Source: Hanleya hanleyi (Eukaryota; Mollusca; Polyplacophora; Lepidopleurida; Hanleyidae). From it: DNA of 64,000 nucleotides. Each line of letters opens with the position of its first letter. The stretch's first letter is position 1. Shown one piece after another: positions 23,651 to 34,690 of the stretch. The stretch covers positions 1-64,000 of the forward strand of contig JAVTVY010033695.1 of NCBI GenBank assembly GCA_036873755.1, in the 5' to 3' direction. The position numbers and the translations under genes were made by a program. The notes under the pieces are model-generated. The model saw only the letters and a list, made by a program, of their open reading frames with translations, made no database searches and was not told where the DNA came from.

Positions 23651-25080
23651 ACTTGCGTGTGATTGGATGGTTAAGGCGTTACGATAGGGCGTTAAGGCGT
23701 AAAGATAGGGTGCTAAGGCGTTGAGATAAGGCGTTGAGACGGGCGTTAAGGCCTAACGACGGGCGTTGACGTGCGTCACTACATTTCGATGAATTAGTGT
23801 CAATTCCATGGAATATCTGAACCCATCAGAGCTTCTCAGCTATTTCACTAGGGCTTGGAAGCTTAAGCTGGGCATTGGCGGACGTTACTGTACATAAAAG
23901 CAAGCGTATCCACAAAACGTGCCGTCGACGTTCAGCTCTGAGTGCGAACGCATGTTCACCAGGCGTTACGATATGATGCGACACCAGAAGAATATACATG
24001 GGATTGAAGACACCACGGCACAAGAAGCCGATACAGGTGCGGAGAATATATCAGCTGATTTTGATAGTCCACCGACTGATACCGAAATAGAGACTGCCGA
24101 GAGTCTATCTACTGATACGGAGAGCTTGACTTCAGATAGTCAGCCTACGTCCCAGGGAAGCGTGAGTGAGGAAGGACCTATCTATTGGGATCGTATTGTG
24201 CATGAAGCTATTGATATTCATGCCGAGGCGATCGAGGACGCCGGGCAGGATAACTTACAACAGGTTTACATCCAAATGCGCCCCTGCATCAGAAAAACAG
24301 CCGAGACGATCTATGAACAGTATAGCCTGCTACCGCTTGAAATGAAAGGCGACCCAACACACAGTTCAATCATGAAGACCAAGCGTGTGATTGGACGGTT
24401 GACAATGCGTTAAGTCGTTACGATATGGCGTTATGGCAGTAAGCTAGAGTGTTAAGGCTTCAAGATAAGGCGTTAAGAGAGGGTGTTAAGGCTTTGCGAT
24501 GGGCATTAAGGCGTAAAGATAGGGTGCTAAGGCGTTAAGATAGGACGTTAAGGCGTTGAGACGGGCGTTAGTGTCTAACGACGGGCGCTGAAGTGCGTCA
24601 CTTCATTTCGATGAATTAGTGACAATTTCATGGAATACCGATAACATGGCTTATACTTGCTCTGAGTGCGAACGCACGTTCATCAGACATTACGATATAA
24701 TGCGACACCAGAAGAATATACATGGGATTGAAGACACCGAGGCACAAGAAGCCGATGCAGATGCTGAGAATATACCAGCTGATTTTGATAGTCCACCGGC
24801 TGATACCGAAACAGAGACTGCTGAGAGTCTGTCTACTGATACGGAGAGCTTGACCTCAGATAGTCAGCCTACGTCCCAGGGAAGCATGAGTGAAGAAGAA
24901 CCTACCTTTTGGGATCGCATTGTGCATGAAGCCATTAATACTCTGACGCGATCAAGGACGCCGGGCAGGATAACTTACAGCAGGCTTACATCCAAATGCG
25001 CCCCTGCATCAGAAAAACAGCCATGACGATCTATATGAACAGTATAGCCTGCTACCGCTTGAAATGAAAGGCGACCCCAC
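23651..25080 (+). repeat. Tandem duplication of a ~735-bp unit carrying the zinc-finger ORF
   Basis: Unit A starts GCGTGTGATTGGATGGTT at 23651 and unit B starts with GCGTGTGATTGGACGGTT at about 24385. Each begins with a short array of GGCGTTAAGGCGTAA-type motifs (23664-23770; 24410-24592), then TCATTTCGATGAATTAGTG, then the ORF. The junction falls inside the ORF, so copy A lost its C-terminus and copy B kept it. Copy A also has about 100 bp more between CATGGAATA and the finger. Confidence 0.9.
23919..24413 (+). pseudogene. C2H2 zinc-finger protein, upstream copy (finger and C-terminus damaged)
   Basis: The frame encodes a remnant C2H2 finger (SECERMFTRRYDMMRHQKNIHG), an acidic Ser/Thr/Glu/Asp-rich linker, then IYWDRIVHEAIDIHAEAIEDA, a QMRPCIRKTAETIYEQYS segment and DPTHSSIMKTK. 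The first zinc-binding Cys, present in the downstream copy, is lost: the text reads FSSEC instead of YTCSEC. There is no ATG near the start. The C-terminus is cut by the tandem-duplication junction and replaced by VIGRLTMR. A single N-terminal finger suggests nucleic-acid binding. The helical C-terminal half resembles multi-copy C2H2 proteins I associate with marine invertebrate genomes, but no function is known to me. Likely a non-functional duplicate. Confidence 0.65.
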
Positions 25081-25218
25081 ACAGAGACAAAGCGTCACTC
25101 GGAAGAGGATATGGGGCTACCACACACCGAGGCCCTGCAAAATTCGATTAAAATGCACAAACAGCTGTACCAGAACATGTTGCCGTTACAGTATCCTGGA
25201 CTGCCCGACCACGATTAG
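24646..25218 (+). pseudogene. C2H2 zinc-finger protein, downstream copy (intact finger, frameshifted)
   Basis: The ATG at 24646 gives MAYTCSECERTF..., a proper C2H2 finger: C5-x2-C8, 12 residues, H21-x4-H26. An acidic linker and EPTFWDRIVHEAIN follow. A loss of about 4 bases near 24940 relative to copy A shifts the frame, so the direct ORF ends at 25026. The original frame carries on, reaching QMRPCIRKTA, and a further small insertion lies near 25033. A C-terminal part, RHSEEDMGLPHTEALQNSI then KMHKQLYQNMLPLQYPGL, ends at the TAG at 25216-25218. The ancestral protein was about 190 residues: finger, acidic linker, helical domain. At least two frameshifts make it a pseudogene here. Family identity is uncertain. 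Confidence 0.7.
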
Positions 25219-25254
25219 AACAAACGGATCGGAGTGACCATGGTCGAAGGGTGA

Positions 25255-25548
25255 CGCAACACCAAAGTATGGATTCTGATTGGCAAAGAGCAGCCGAGAA
25301 TATATCTAACTGGCGAGAACGAATATGACAGATGCAGCACCAAATGGAGGCTTCTAATTGGACAAGAGCATGCTTGCATTGTAAACATACCCAACGCGGC
25401 TCTCCTAGCTTTTTCTACTATTGATGGCTTCACATTAGTCTACCCCACACAATCCAATAGCGGACCATTAGGAGTAAGGATGGTGTACCTCTACTCCAAA
25501 ACTCCCACCTCAAATGTCCATTCTATACCACTCCACGGCTGCGCATGA
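25255..25548 (+). other. Open frame without start codon, inside zinc-finger module
   Basis: Ninety-seven codons are open between the TGA at 25252-25254 and the TGA at 25546-25548, reading KVWILIGKEQPRIYLTGEN..., WRLLIGQEHACIVNIPNAAL and VRMVYLYSKTP. There is no ATG ahead of it in frame. It follows the zinc-finger ORF by about 35 bp. It looks more protein-like than the opposite strand (25215-25433) but I recognise no family. It could be a second, broken gene of the module or chance. Confidence 0.3.
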
Positions 25549-26573
25549 GCCGAATGACATCATTTCAGTCGGATGGACCTCACGAGTGCTCCATATGACA
25601 CCTCACACGCCCATTTAAACCAATATTTTCGTCTCTGCCCCAAGACGTCCATTCCAATGAACTTTTTTCACTGCGCATGCACAGATGAACGGTATTTCCA
25701 CCACACACTCGTTTAGTTTGACTGTACTCTACGACAGCTTCACTATGACACTTCATACAACTCAATTGGACCACGGATGATCTCGATCCAAAAACGTCCA
25801 CCTTAGATCTGCGTTTGCACTGCGCCTCTCAGTCAGAACTTTTCAGCGAAATTTACCCCATGGCCACGAGACACCTGCCATCGTATTCTACAGCGTGAGA
25901 CAGAAAAAATAAGGTGGGTTCCTCATTGGACCTATATCAAAGTATATATATATATCCGCCCTCTAGTAGGAATATCTGAGAAACTCTCACTTGACGAAAC
26001 AGTAGGACTGTACCCGAGCTTCAAGAGCATACATTTATACGTCTATAATAGCTCAAATCACCCCTCCCACACACACATACATCCTTCAATGTCCGAGTTC
26101 GAGTCCGGCAAGTGCATGATTTTACATGTACCCCATCAGAGTAGTCTTTCTTGCGTACAAAGTCCATGGATGGCAGCACGATCAATATCATACGGAGATT
26201 TCCCAAGAAATAACCGCCATTTGATAAGTTTGTTATGAAATTGTGGAACAAAAGCTCGATACTGGGATCGCACTGATTATAGACTCGTATTGATAACATG
26301 GTACAGCACATATAGGTTACGTTTATTGAATATTCCACCTACTTGTATGGGTATTTTGTACTCCCAGAGAGTGGGGGGATCCCCTCCACACCATACATAC
26401 ATCACAAAGAAAAATCTAGAACATGCCATGGGTTCTCCGCTTACCACTCAAGACATTCCCGGAGATGACCGGCTATTGCCGAAGATACTCAGTGATTCGG
26501 ACGAAGCGACAACCCCTGTATTTCATGGCCCTCGACATGGGACTATTTTCCGTCCATCATCGGAAATGACCTT
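25549..26573. other. Rest of the zinc-finger module: weak ~140-bp repeats and a minus-strand ORF
   Basis: Three loosely similar stretches with a GTCCA...TGCGCATG or CTGCGC pattern start near 25515, 25648 and 25795. A minus-strand ORF at 26021-26338 (105 codons) contains LLFHNFITNLSNGGYFLGN, which recalls a GGYFxG loop seen in SAM-dependent cap methyltransferases. The match is short and the rest does not fit, so I make no functional call. Confidence 0.35.
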
Positions 26574-26678
26574 GACCCGAAAGTGACCTTTGACGTGGAT
26601 TTGACGTCACCGGATTAGGGGAGATATCTGCCCGCGGCTCCCAAAAACAAGAGTTATCGTCTCCTGAATGGGTACGAA
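26574..26678 (-). repeat. Right inverted repeat of the zinc-finger module
   Basis: Reverse-complement partner of 23425-23528. Its blocks are GTGACCTTTGAC, GACGTCACCGGATTAGGGGA, AACAAGAGTTATC and TCCTGAATGGGTACGAA. Confidence 0.85.
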
Positions 26679-26871
26679 GTTGTGGTTGTGTTACCACTCA
26701 CATTAGGTATCTTTGTTTATGAGTATGATGTAACATTCTTTGAGATAATTATGTGAATAAAGTCAATCAATATCATGGTATTTGGATTCTATGGACTCAC
26801 CGTTTCAAAGCAGCCTATTATCAACATTCATGTCATGTTCCAAGCAGATATATGAAACAGAATGAAATTGT

Positions 26872-27623
26872 TACGCTCATACTATTCAGCTTGTATCACT
26901 GACGTCCCTACTCTCCTACTTTCCACCAATGACCAATGAATATCACTCTTACGGAAGAGTCTTGGCAATATGAGTTGTCTCCCTTTTCAAACGTTCATAT
27001 GTCGTTAACGGCAAAACTAACAATAAACGGACGGCAAAACAGCTGTAATTACGTTAATTTCTGAGTTAAGAGTGGACAGATTTTTGGATAACTTCTTCCA
27101 TTGTTTAGTAAGGTTCGTCAACTGATTGCAAACATTTGCTCACTGATACCTTCAAATAATTAACAAATAAATCCCTGTAAATGTTGTTAATATCCCACTG
27201 ATAAGACCACGCTTTATCGTCATGAGTACTAGTATATAAAGAAATCAAGCTGCCTAGAATGGTAACGTAAAAACACCGTTCAATTGTTTCAATTTTGAAT
27301 TGAATGTTGACTGTAATAAAGACGGGGAAAAGTTCCTTTAAGAGATGCGTGTCGCTGTCAAAATATTGGCATGGCTTCCACATTACGTGAGAGTCGTGAT
27401 CTCAGTATCATGAAGGCATGACGTAATTTCGATCTCGTGAGGTAGTTAGCCAATCGTGGTTAGTATGAGGAATCTGGTTATCTCCGAGCTATTACGGCAC
27501 GGCGATTGGGTAACCAGATAAAGCGCCCCCTTACGGTCAAGAGGCGCGAACTTGGCGATGTGAATCAGCGGGGGAACAAGGAGAGTAGGGACGTCAGTGA
27601 TACAAGCTGTTTATCAGCGTATG
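26872..27623. mobile_element. TIR element of about 750 bp (family also at 39.5 kb)
   Basis: The left arm (26872-26917) and right arm (27579-27623) are inverted repeats sharing AGCTTGTATCACTGACGTCC and CTACTCTCCT. The outer parts of the arms differ (TACGCTCATACTATTC versus CATACGCTGATAAAC, complement), and the same difference occurs in the small copy at 39485-39606. The interior has a 92-codon minus-strand ORF (27105-27383) with no motif I know. It looks like a DNA transposon derivative. Confidence 0.75.
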
Positions 27624-28204
27624 AAATTGTATGCTCTTGTGTGTTCTGTGATTCAAGCTGATTGACAAAGACTGGCCTTTCTTTCAAACCGGAAACGTAG
27701 CTTTTCTCTAAAGCCAACCAGGACTATTATACCTACTGTTAGTGTGGACAGACTGTATATTACTATGTTAGATCAGACCGATTGGTCAAACGCCCTACAA
27801 TATAAGAGGGCTGTCATTGATCAACACTGATTCCGCCCAACAACTTCAGTTTTGCACATGAGCACTACTTTTCCTATGCTCTGCTCATATAAACAGAGGA
27901 AATAATCTTCAGGTTTTTAACGCTAAGTCAACATAGGTATTATGCAGAATTGAAAAGTAATCAGAATATTCAACAAACAGTTACTTTAATATATGTGATG
28001 TCATTCCGGCGGTGTGCTGCTCGGGCGGAAATCCTGTCCGGAAATCTGACTGGTGGCGGGGGTATTATCATACTCCTGTGCAGTGGTTGAAGGCTGGGCT
28101 GATGTAATCGGGCTCGTGTGCGCCCGCGCACACACGTCGGTTTCGAAGCTAGCCCATAGAAAAGCCTTTTCCCCATAGCAGGCGTCAGATACGACATTCA
28201 ATAT

Positions 28205-28860
28205 TCAGCCGTCGTCCATAAAAGAATTTCCGCGTCAATAATCGAAACACCTTTTTCGTAAGACAGTTAGCATTATTTCCAAATGGATATGAAAATTTTA
28301 AATAATAAATTCACAAGATGGTTTCCTATAACAGAGAAGCGATCAACAGTTCTCAATGTCAGCAAGACATCATAGTGTTCTTTACAAAAGCCTTATCAAT
28401 GACCATTATTCGTTTTCTAGAGCATGTACGTCAGTCACGCTTTAATTGTGTCTGCTCATTTGAACACCATGGAGATGTAAAACACATTCATTATATTCAA
28501 ACGGCCCCTATCCCCGGGAGAAGCGGAATTAGATACAAGTTACGAAACGTAGGCGTCAGAGATCTTGCACGCTATGATCATATTTTGCCGCCAGTGTACG
28601 ATATTTATCACAGAATTTGAGGAACTTTGAATGGAGGCGTTTGATGGCATAGCTTTCTGTGATAAGTTTTTGTGAGAATATTTCGTGCACATGCTCTAGC
28701 AAATGCTACCAGGCGAGATATATTGCTATCAGGCGTGGCATATTGCTATCAATAAAAGGGTAGTTAACTATGTCAAAATTGTAATCGTCTGTCTTGTCGT
28801 AAAGTCCATGTGATAGAAAGCCCTGGTCATATTTATGAAGTTCCAGTATGATCCAGTAAG
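28205..28860 (-). mobile_element. Old Naiad-like relic (3' UTR and RT C-terminus)
   Basis: The minus strand shows a diverged match to the Naiad RT C-terminus (YDK-DYNFDIVNYPF-like region, about 28730-28830), the AACTTGTATCTAATTCCGCT junction near 28530, and the 3' UTR with its ATTCAGCCGTCGTCCAT end near 28205. It is much more diverged than the other copies. It sits in the left foldback arm only, so it probably inserted after the arms formed or was lost from the right. Confidence 0.8.
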
Positions 28861-29463
28861 GACTAGAGCAAGAGGATATAAGTCAACCTGACGAAACTGG
28901 AATGTATACTATCTAGACATATGACCAATCAGCAGTAGCCTTCCCGTGTGTTTTATCGAATATTTCATTAAACTAAAGCCGATTGGATAAATAGATCGTG
29001 CATATCCATGAGGGTCTCAACTTTATGAATATGTATGTGGTTTGAGGAGATAGTGAGAAGTTTATCCTTACGAATGATGATGTATGAAACAAACAAGAAG
29101 AACAAGAAATTACAAACTGATGCACGAACTTGATAAACAGATAAATTCTATATATTTTTCAAGTGCTTTCAAATAAGACCTTGACCTTTCACCCCCTACA
29201 ATGTCTTTGGTTCTTTCTACATTCCTCTGGGACTGGCTTGGATCCATGTAAGGGTTATGGGACGTTAGCCGCCAGTACCAGCATGGTGCCACTTCTCGGC
29301 GCCACGATACCAGCAAGTATGGTAGGAAAACCCTCGGTGTGATATTCACCGTCTATCTCGGAGAACTAATCAACTTGAGGCCATCGAAACTGTCCAAGTC
29401 GACCAAGAAGCGTGCAACGGTCGAGGAAAGTGTTACAGTCCCCATCGGGGGATATGCGTTATG
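28861..29463. other. No recognised gene, left-arm-only segment
   Basis: Sequence between the Naiad relic and the satellite with no partner in the right arm. A 79-codon minus ORF at 29110-29349 has no recognisable motif. Confidence 0.4.
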
Positions 29464-29517
29464 TATGATGGCCGAGAAGGGCCATCGCGTGTTTGGCATT
29501 AGAACATGAAATCCAAA

Positions 29518-30187
29518 AGGCGAAGATGCGAAGTTACGATGCGATGCGCGAAGGTACGATGCGAAGATGCGAAGATGCGAAGATACGATGCGAAGCGCGA
29601 AGTTACGATGCGAAGATGCGATGATGGAAAAAGGCGAAGATGCGAAGTTACGATGCGATGCGCGAAGTGACGATGCGAAGATGCGATGATGGAAAAAGGC
29701 GAAGTTTCGAAGATGCGAAGTTACGATGCGATGCGCGAAGGTACGATGCGAAGATGCGAAGTTACGATGCGAAGATGCGAAGATACGATGCGAAGATGCG
29801 AAGATGCGAAGCGCGAAGACGCGAAGTTACGATGCGAAGATGCGAAGCGCGAAGATGCGAAGTTACGATGCGAAGATGCGAAGCGCGAAGATGCGAAGTT
29901 ACGATGCGAAGATGCGAAGATGCGATGCAAAGATGCGAAGCGCGAAGATGCGAAGTTACGATGCGAAGATGCGAAGCGCGAAGATGCGAAGTTACGATGC
30001 GAAGATGCGAAGCGAAGCGCGAAGATGCGAAGTTACGATGCGAAGATGCGAAGCGCGAAGATGCGAAGATACGATGCGAAGATGCGAAGCGCGAAGATGC
30101 GAAGATACGATGCGAAGAAGCGAAGCGCGAAGATGCGAAGTTGCGATGCGAAGATGCGAAGCGCGAAGATGCGAAGATGCGAAGTTA
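29518..30187. repeat. 9-bp/36-bp satellite in left foldback arm (GCGAAGATG)
   Basis: The basic 9-mer GCGAAGATG and variants (GCGAAGTTA, CGATGCGAA, CGCGAAGAT) build a 36-bp higher-order unit. All three plus frames and one minus frame are open for 69-224 codons because the period is a multiple of three. The matching array in the other arm is 36983-37690. Right after the array, both arms keep an open frame of about 58 codons (VTCTIGTYRFILNMKYSLS...), in line with copying rather than selection. Confidence 0.95.
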
Positions 30188-31283
30188 CCTGTACAATAGG
30201 AACATATAGGTTTATTCTAAATATGAAATACAGTCTATCTTATCTTCTTTTTTGGAAAGAAAACCCGAAACATGATAGTACTCTAGATTCTCTCGAACCA
30301 TTCTTGACATGCTATGTTCATCTGAACAGTTTCGTCGGAGGAATGGTAAAACTATATTGAATTAGATCTAGATGTGGACAGGACATTACTGTTAACTGTG
30401 TATATCAATGTGGTATGGTAAAAAACGTGTCCACTGTTTTGAAGACGAGCCATTGCGATGCAGGAATTTACACAATGTGAGCATTCAGAGCATTTTGACA
30501 TTCAATCTAACGTTGTTTCCCAAATATATTAAAATAAGGCTTTTCGTCGACCAAAGCAATAATCTCCATTTAATTTGAAGGGAACAAGAAATTTGTCGCT
30601 TCAGTCGAATTAAAAGATCCAGGTTATTATGGAAATGATTGAGTTGTACAAATGTTTCAATACAGTCACGTCGCCAGTTCCGATCTAGTGTCCGACCAGC
30701 TTCCCGAAACATCCCTCCTTGTGACAACCAAGATAACGCGAAATCTTAAAACATTTGGTGCAGTCGAACCAGTTGATCTTCCTTCCAATCATGGTTAGGT
30801 CTATTTATATTATGCATTCATTGGTTTTGTTAGGAGAAATCTTTGCAGAGCCACCCCATACATACGAATACATCGATGTGCGTACAAACACCACGGCCTG
30901 TAGTCATGAAAAAAAAACACACAAAAAAAACGTCGTCTGCTAGCGCTTCCGATCAAATTATGAATGATTATGATGGTCAGTTGCATAAAAATGAAATTTA
31001 TAGTTCATCAAAATGTAGTCATATTTTTGTTACAAGAGAAAATCCTCCGTATAAATAGGAGCACATTTCGATGAACTATAAATTTCATTTTTATGAAAAA
31101 TATGTAGGCCTCAAACCAAAATCATATTGTTGAAAGAGTTATTAAGAAGTTTGATCATTTGAAAGTACCAAGTTTGATTAAAGTGTCATATTTTTGTGAC
31201 AAGAGAAAATGTTCTCTATAAATGCCTCAAAAACACCAAATAAGGCCAGGGAGAACATTTTGATGAACCATAAATTCATTCAA

Positions 31284-32991
31284 ATCGCTTGTCCGTCGTC
31301 CGTCCGTCGTCAGTCTCGTCAGTCTGTCCGTCGTCAGTCCGTCCGTAAACAATTCTTGTTATCGCGATTTCTCAGGAACAACTTCATGGATCTTTCTCAA
31401 ATTTGGAACACAGGTTCCCCTTGGGGTCTGGTTGTGTAAGATGCCTTTTCTGGTCCGATTCGAAAATCCAATATGGCTACAAGGCGGCCATCTTGGATTT
31501 CCCCATGAAACCTTGTTATCGCGATTTCTCAGAAACTACTGTATGGATCTTTCTCAAATTTGGTACACAGGTTTTCCTTGGGGTCTAGTTGTGCAAGATA
31601 CCTTTTTTGGTCCGATTCGGAAATCCAGTATGGCCACCAGGCAGCCATCTTGGATTTCCCCATGAAACTTTGTTATCGCGATTTCTCAGGAACTACTGCA
31701 TGGATCTTTCTCAAATTTGGTACACAAGTTCCCCTTGGAGTCTAGTTGTGCAAGATACCTTTTCTGGTCCGATTCGAAAATCCAATATGGCCACCAGGCG
31801 GCCATTTTGAATTTCCCAAGGAAATTTTGTTATCGTGAATTCTCAGTAACTACTGCATGGATCTTTGTAAAATTTCGTACACAGGTTCGCCTTGTGGTCT
31901 AGTTGTGCAAGATACTTTTTCTGGTCCGATTCGAAAATCCACCAGGTAGCCATCTTGGATTTCCCCATGAAACTTTGTTATCGTGATTTCTTAGGAAGTA
32001 CTGCATGGATCTTTCTCAAATTTGGTACACAGGCTCCTCTGTCGTCCAGTTTTGCAAGACACTTTTTTGGTCCGATTCGAAAATCAAGTGACGATTCAAA
32101 TTAATACGGTTTCCCGAGTTGAGCCGTTGCAGCACAAGAGTCGGCCGATCAAACATTGGGGCGTATTCTATGTATTAACTATAGAGAATATCCATACTTT
32201 CACCTTCTATATCGAGGAGTTCAAATGATTCCGAATTAAAATGTATTTCTTCAAATTTTAAATCAGTTTACTTTAGTCCATGCCGTTGCAAGTGAACTGC
32301 CCCACCGTTTCGTCTGCCGACGGATTGTCTACACGAATTGACTTCACTCTTGTGACTCAACGTCACAACTCGACAACTGTAGACTACTACGTGTTTCGAT
32401 GCATAGTAGATAATCAGGATTCAGACACTTTCAAAGTTTCAACATTACTGCATGGACCGGATCACTTCAGTATTAAGTTTTGTACCGTCTTACTATTTTC
32501 GAGCATGGTATCTTAAAAGAGATATCTCAAACTAGCCTAGTAAACAGCATTCGTTCCTAATTATAAAATCTTAAGTATGTTTCATAGCTCATGACAAAGT
32601 GTCTAAGAGATTTGTCTTCGCTTCTAGTAACCAATGATGACGTGCAAAAAAAAAAAAAAAAAAAAAAATACTACAAAACGAAGACGAAGGATCCTCCGGA
32701 CATTCACTTTCAGACTAACTTTGCTCATTTCACTTATACTATACCAACCGACACCAAGTACAGTTTCCAGAAATCTTGAAACTCCCGAAACTTATAAAGA
32801 TAATATCATGGTGTTTTCCAGTGTCCCTATTTCGATCATTTTTCGCTCATATTCGTAATTCTGTAAACAAAATTACAAACCAATCGTTTGTTCTTAGTAA
32901 CAATGGACAAAAAGATCCTCTTGTCATTAACTTACAATTATCGCACAATGGTGGGCGCCAAGATTCTTCAGGATCTCTCGTTATAATCAGC
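31284..32991 (+). mobile_element. 1.7-kb insertion in left arm, related to 54.83-56.23 kb
   Basis: The right foldback arm is continuous across the corresponding point, so this segment is an insertion or was deleted there. It has two parts. The first (31290-32095) is five units of about 156 bp with GTTATCGCGATTTCTCAGG, CTGCATGGATCTTTCTCAAA and CCAATATGGCCACCAGGCGG, started by a GTCCGTCGTCCGTC run. The second (32100-32990) is unique sequence with an A23 tract at 32646-32668. An opposite-orientation copy at 54832-56230 has both parts. No coding gene is evident. Confidence 0.8.
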
Positions 32992-34269
32992 TGACCATCA
33001 CACTTTTTTTCCAGGCTGATACTTCTGTATATATTCTTCAAGAAAAATATGAACTTGCAGGTTATAGATTGAAAACAGAAATCAGCTATTCATTTTACTG
33101 CCGTCACATGCAGACAAAGGAGTTTTTCCCATGTAAACATCACATATCCTTTATTCATTCGAGTTTCACACTAGAGACTACCGACGCCATTGTCGACATC
33201 AACTGACGGAGACAGTTCCGAAACAATATCCTCCGTGGATGACCAAATTGCGTCATGCCAGGTCATGAATAAGGTCTTGCAAACAAAGCGTTCACAACGA
33301 AACTTCGTAACTCGATGGTGTGCTGATTCGCATAGCTTTTCTTTAATCTGCTATTTAGAGGTAAAATTAATGACGGTACAAACGATTCAACGTTGTTTTT
33401 GTTTTCTGGCGAGTATAAGCCATCATTGATATTTCAGTGTCCAATCTGTCTTGCCAATATAATCAGCTCGACCATATCGCTGTAATCCCCGGCCCCTACC
33501 CCAAACCGCATTTCGAACGCCAACTGTTCAGTTAGGAAATGGGCACATGTAAAACAAAATATCCAGCTGGGACCCTTTATTTTTGGAAAAAGCTATCATG
33601 GTGACGGTTACATTTGAGTATAGCTAGGTCACAGATCAGCGTCAGAAGGAGGCTGGATCGAAACTGGCGAAGGTGTGTCGAAACTGATACTGGTCATTAA
33701 GAGATGTAATTATACTCTCCACGTTTAAGTACATCGTCAGCTAAATTACTTTGTTAACACTATCGGGGTTTTTAGGACCTGTCCAGAACTGGGGGGCCGA
33801 AATGACCCCCCTTCCCTAATTGTTTTTCTTACTCCTTAAGCTATGGGGCTGAAACTTCCACACTATACCCTTTGGTCAAGCTCTACCAGAAAATGTGGAA
33901 AAAATCCAATATGGCCACCTTGATGACGTCATATTGACGTCATATTCAGAAACGGCATTTTTTGTCGATTTTTTTATTTATGCAATTTCTCCGCAAACTG
34001 TGTATGATAAATTAGTAAATATTTAATTTGATGTGAAATAAAATAGCATTTGCTCACTTTTCATCGCGGAAAAGCAAAACAGATTAAAAAAAAATGACGA
34101 AAACATCACTTTTCTGGTACCCCATGTGACTGCCATCTTGAATTTAGGGATGATCCTCTCCTCGGAGGGTTATGCAAATAGGCTCAAAGTGACTCCAATA
34201 TGATAAAATATAAAGTCCAGCAGTGTCAGCTCTCATTTTTTGTCGTTCCGGAGATAGCGCAGAAAGTTT

Positions 34270-34690
34270 GGTAGTCGGGACCTTTTGTCAAAGATGACCG
34301 GAACCGGAAGTAACAGCCGGAGTTGTCTTCTCATTAGTGCGGGTTTCTGCCTCCAGGGGGTGCTGCGAAAATGGGCCTCAATTTACGATTACTATACTAC
34401 TGCGGACACTGTCTGTCCCTCTCAGCATAGCAAGCGCTCGATTGAGGACGACAGACCCGTCGAAGAAGTGGATCCGACATTTTGGACCGCCTTGTCTATG
34501 GGGATATTGAAATACATGCGGACGATATCGAGGCTGAAGGGGAGGATTCACAAACTTTACAGTGGGCATACACCAATATGCAACCCCAGATCGGATAACG
34601 TCAATGCGTTAATCCAGGATTTTGTTTTTTGGAAATGCATACAGCTCCGGCATCAAGTCCGAATTATCGTAGAATTCGAAACATTTTTTT
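34270..34690 (+). pseudogene. Degraded relative of the zinc-finger ORF, in the foldback spacer
   Basis: Codons near 34435-34610, read with one frame change, give KRSIEDDRPVEEVDPTFW, then LVYGDIEIHADDIEAEGEDS and a YTNMQPQI ending. These align with the EPTFWDRIVHEAI, IHAEAIEDAGQDN and YIQMRPCI blocks of the zinc-finger ORFs at 24-25 kb. No zinc finger is readable upstream, and the continuous ORF 34285-34692 mixes frames. I infer an old, broken member of the same family. The match is short, so confidence is moderate. Confidence 0.5.

Noticed and set aside
29640..30360. Long Arg/Lys/Glu/Asp-rich ORFs in the left-arm satellite
   Set aside because: They are open in all frames because the repeat period is a multiple of three. 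No start or splice context supports a gene.
31209..32104. Series of overlapping 60-78-codon ORFs
   Set aside because: They are successive reads of a 156-bp tandem unit, which is divisible by three.
32280..32994. Two ORFs shared with 54786-55357 as conserved exons
   Set aside because: They lie in a mobile repeat. Differences between copies change several residues, so constraint is not evident.
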